Shown here: in pieces, positions 63,195 through 64,000 of the stretch | Numbering within the stretch: the first letter of the stretch is position 1 | Layout: each line of letters begins with the position of its first letter | Source: Gyromitra esculenta | Taxonomy: Eukaryota; Ascomycota; Pezizomycetes; Pezizales; Discinaceae | Reading direction: 5' to 3' | Length of the DNA stretch: 64,000 bases | Assembly: GCA_038503075.1 (NCBI GenBank) | Contig: JBCAML010000006.1 | Location: 1,984,001 to 2,048,000, forward strand | Notes under the pieces: generated by a model | What the model was told of the DNA's origin: nothing | Seen by the model: the letters and a program-made list of their open reading frames with translations, nothing else | The model's database searches: none | Made by a program: the position numbers and the translations under genes

Positions 63195-64000
63195 CTACAG
63201 TACAGAAATATTAATAATCTTAATATCCTCCTCCGGCTTCTCCTTAAACGTCCTAACGTTCTCAATCTTATTAACCACGTCTAGCCCTTGAATCGTCCTC
63301 CCAAAGATAGTATGCTTCCCGTCTAGCCACGGCGTTTTCTCTGTCGTGATAAAGAACTGCGAGCCATTCGTATCTATCCCACACACATCCAAATTAGTTA
63401 AAAAAAAAAAAAACCCCCAACACTAAACCAACAACAAGACAAAAAGAATCAACATACTTGGCCCCGCGTTCGCCATACTGAGTGTATACGGCTTATCGTG
63501 TTTCAAAGTCGAAAACTCATCCTCAAACTCGCCCCCCCAGATACTCTCCCCTCCCGTGCCATCACCCAGCGGGTCGCCTCCCTGTATCATAAACTTCTTG
63601 ATAACGCGATGGAAGATCGTGCCGTTATAGTACCCGTTCCGTGCGTGCGTCACAAAGTTCTCCACCGTCTTTGGCGCAGCCTCCGGGAACAGCCGCACAT
63701 GGATGTCTCCCATGGTCGTGTGTATGATCGCCGCCTTGCCCGACTCCTTCACCGCGGTGTCGCCCGCGCCCTTCTCGGGAGCGCCAGCCTCGCGCGTCGG
63801 CTTCTCGTTGAAGATGTCGCGGTCGGACTTGGCCGCCGTGTTGTCGTTGGTGAAGATGTAGAAGCGGGGTTTCTGGTGCGCTGTGCAGAAGATCATTGGG
63901 TCGCGGCTTTCGGCTTCGCTGAGCAGGGGGTTGGCGGAGGCGGCCATCTCGACTGTGACGAGGGTCTTTTTGGACGGCGCCCCTTGGTAGAGCGCGAGGT
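63195..64000 (-). CDS. WD40-cyclophilin peptidyl-prolyl isomerase (PPWD1/CYP15 type), 3' part
   Basis: Exons 64000-63458 and 63373-63195 with an 84-bp intron (GTATGT, CTAAT, GATAG) that restores NAGPNTNGSQFF. It continues past the right edge: the frame upstream of ATG 63947 is open ([11 protein letters not shown]...[12 protein letters not shown]), which is the end of the WD40 part in PPWD1-like proteins. The cyclophilin domain has [15 protein letters not shown] (catalytic Arg, Phe, Gln), [14 protein letters not shown], and [12 protein letters not shown] (Trp and His of the active site and cyclosporin pocket). All key residues are present. Expected role: prolyl isomerase in the nucleus, linked to spliceosomes in animals. 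A conserved single-copy gene, marking the end of the repeat-rich tract. Confidence 0.93.

Overview
The window looks like repeat-rich DNA from a filamentous ascomycete. The evidence is short 45-84 bp GT..AG introns, chromodomain Ty3/Gypsy and Tad-like LINE elements, fungal BTB and HNH proteins, and a WD40-cyclophilin gene. A Pezizomycetes (truffle/morel-like) genome would fit, but that is inference; the sequence does not identify the species.

Positions 1-44669 are one nested array of Ty3/Gypsy chromoviral LTR retrotransposons of two related families. Family I LTRs run TTTCATGG...CTTGAGA and family II LTRs run TTTCACGG...CCGTGAGA, each about 400-420 bp. I name the internal elements R1-R7. R1 (family II, minus, 8040-44669) is the outermost. 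R2 (family II, minus, 11688-35424) sits in R1 pol. R3 (family I, minus, left edge to 8039) sits in the R1 3' LTR and carries R4 (family I, plus, 1253-7064), whose gag and pol are both open. R5 (family I, minus, 12156-18369) and R6 (family II, plus, 18841-24751) sit in R2. R7 (family I, plus, 38077-43850) sits in R1 gag. Thirteen solo LTRs and three other LTR-like insertions (TG...CA) interrupt these elements. Most boundaries are fixed by 5-bp target duplications and by coding sequence that resumes on the far side.

The families share an unusual set of RNA signals. Gag ends in T TTA AAC TAG, a -1 slippery heptamer directly followed by the stop. Six nt later there is an 8-9 bp stem whose two arms change together between copies. 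The primer binding site is complementary to a conserved 9-mer inside the LTR (AAGCAACGT), which points to Tf1-type self-priming. A hairpin with an invariant GGATA loop and co-varying stem lies just upstream of the LTR end.

From 44670 to 49661 there is a non-autonomous Mutator-like element (9-bp TSD, long TIRs), a small coiled-coil gene, and two tandem paralogous HNH-endonuclease-domain genes of 284 aa each. The HNH genes differ by one intron, share an upstream region with the coiled-coil gene, and are separated by a 172-bp pogo/Fot1-type MITE.

From 49662 to 64000 there is a BTB-domain gene, a three-exon AIG1/IMAP-like GTPase gene with a C-terminal coiled coil and hydrophobic segment, and a decayed but full-length LINE (16-bp TSD, A-tail). 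After these come an internally deleted hAT element (8-bp TSD), a second BTB paralogue, and the 3' part of a PPWD1-type WD40-cyclophilin gene running off the right edge. No tRNA, rRNA or CRISPR was seen.
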